Positions 63,850 to 64,000 of a DNA stretch of 64,000 nucleotides are shown piece after piece (position 1 is the stretch's first letter; each line of letters begins with the position of its first letter). The notes under the pieces were generated by a model. The model saw only the letters and a program-made list of their open reading frames with translations. It was not told the origin of the DNA and made no database searches. The stretch is taken from the NCBI RefSeq assembly GCF_014839805.1, contig NC_051123.1, positions 6,616,727 through 6,680,726 on the forward strand, read 5' to 3'. The DNA is from Manduca sexta. Taxonomy: Eukaryota; Arthropoda; Insecta; Lepidoptera; Sphingidae. The translations under genes were made by a program, and so were the position numbers.

Positions 63850-64000
63850 ACGAATACATAATATATTTAACACAAGAAATCATATTTTAAGTTATGAAAT
63901 GTACGAAAGGTAATATAAATTCATATTTTATCGTACGATTAGTAGCTCCATTAATACAAAAAAATAAATAGGTCGATTATAACCAAAGATTTTTCTTATA
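63850..64000 (+). other. ANKFY1 intron, start of AT-rich part
   Basis: Ordinary AT-rich sequence after the array. No acceptor with coding sequence was recognised before the window ends, so the next exon lies outside. Confidence 0.6.

Noticed and set aside
60489..63890. A 1,133-codon open frame of repeated NALHVAARDGH units, apparently a giant ankyrin protein
   Set aside because: It runs through splice donors and intron sequence and switches frame between units. It is open only because the unit lacks stops. The supported coding exon is 60473-60672.

Overview
The window looks like nuclear DNA of an insect, most likely a lepidopteran (butterfly or moth). The evidence is AT-rich intergenic sequence, multi-exon genes with GT-AG introns, several tRNA-derived SINEs of lepidopteran type, and insect-type Ly6 and CAP genes. 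Nothing bacterial or organellar was seen. Repeat-family names come from recognition of sequence style, not from a database search.

Layout. (1) About 2.3-10.5 kb, minus strand: a three-exon Ly6/uPAR three-finger protein gene (157 aa) with two long introns. Intron 2 holds an unexplained cysteine-rich, phase-compatible open segment at 4586-4722. (2) 10.6-20.2 kb: non-coding sequence with repeats. (3) 20.2-28.6 kb, minus strand: a four-exon Ly6 paralogue (169 aa). A two-exon CAP/SCP-family gene (626 aa) lies on the opposite strand inside its first intron at 25.0-27.0 kb. (4) 28.6-32.2 kb: non-coding, with one CpG-richer promoter-like patch near 29.8-30.1 kb. (5) 32239-37366: a Ty3/Gypsy-type LTR retrotransposon on the minus strand, with identical 244-bp LTRs, a tRNA-Pro-like primer binding site and frame-broken gag-pol. 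(6) 37.4-54.5 kb: a gene desert with SINEs, a perfect 27-bp-arm hairpin at 41.8 kb and a PIF/Harbinger-like element at 45030-46868 with TTA target duplications. (7) 54497-60672, plus strand: twelve consecutive exons of the middle of ANKFY1 (rabankyrin-5), 777 codons of ankyrin repeats. The BTB and FYVE ends are not in view.

The most striking object is a 3.3-kb array (60576-63849) of about 25 near-identical units of ~130 bp immediately after the last visible ANKFY1 exon. Each unit carries the last ankyrin repeat coding segment, the same splice donor and the first ~36 bases of the following intron. The array therefore presents ~25 copies of one 5' splice site in a row, with no visible acceptor between them. 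Depending on the donor used, it is either silent intron or a source of extra ankyrin repeats. The same array shows signs of assembly or read error, so its true length needs checking.

The host genes do not form a pathway. The two Ly6 genes are tandem paralogues predicted to be GPI-anchored at the cell surface, the CAP protein is predicted to be secreted or membrane-anchored, and ANKFY1 is an endosomal Rab5 effector.
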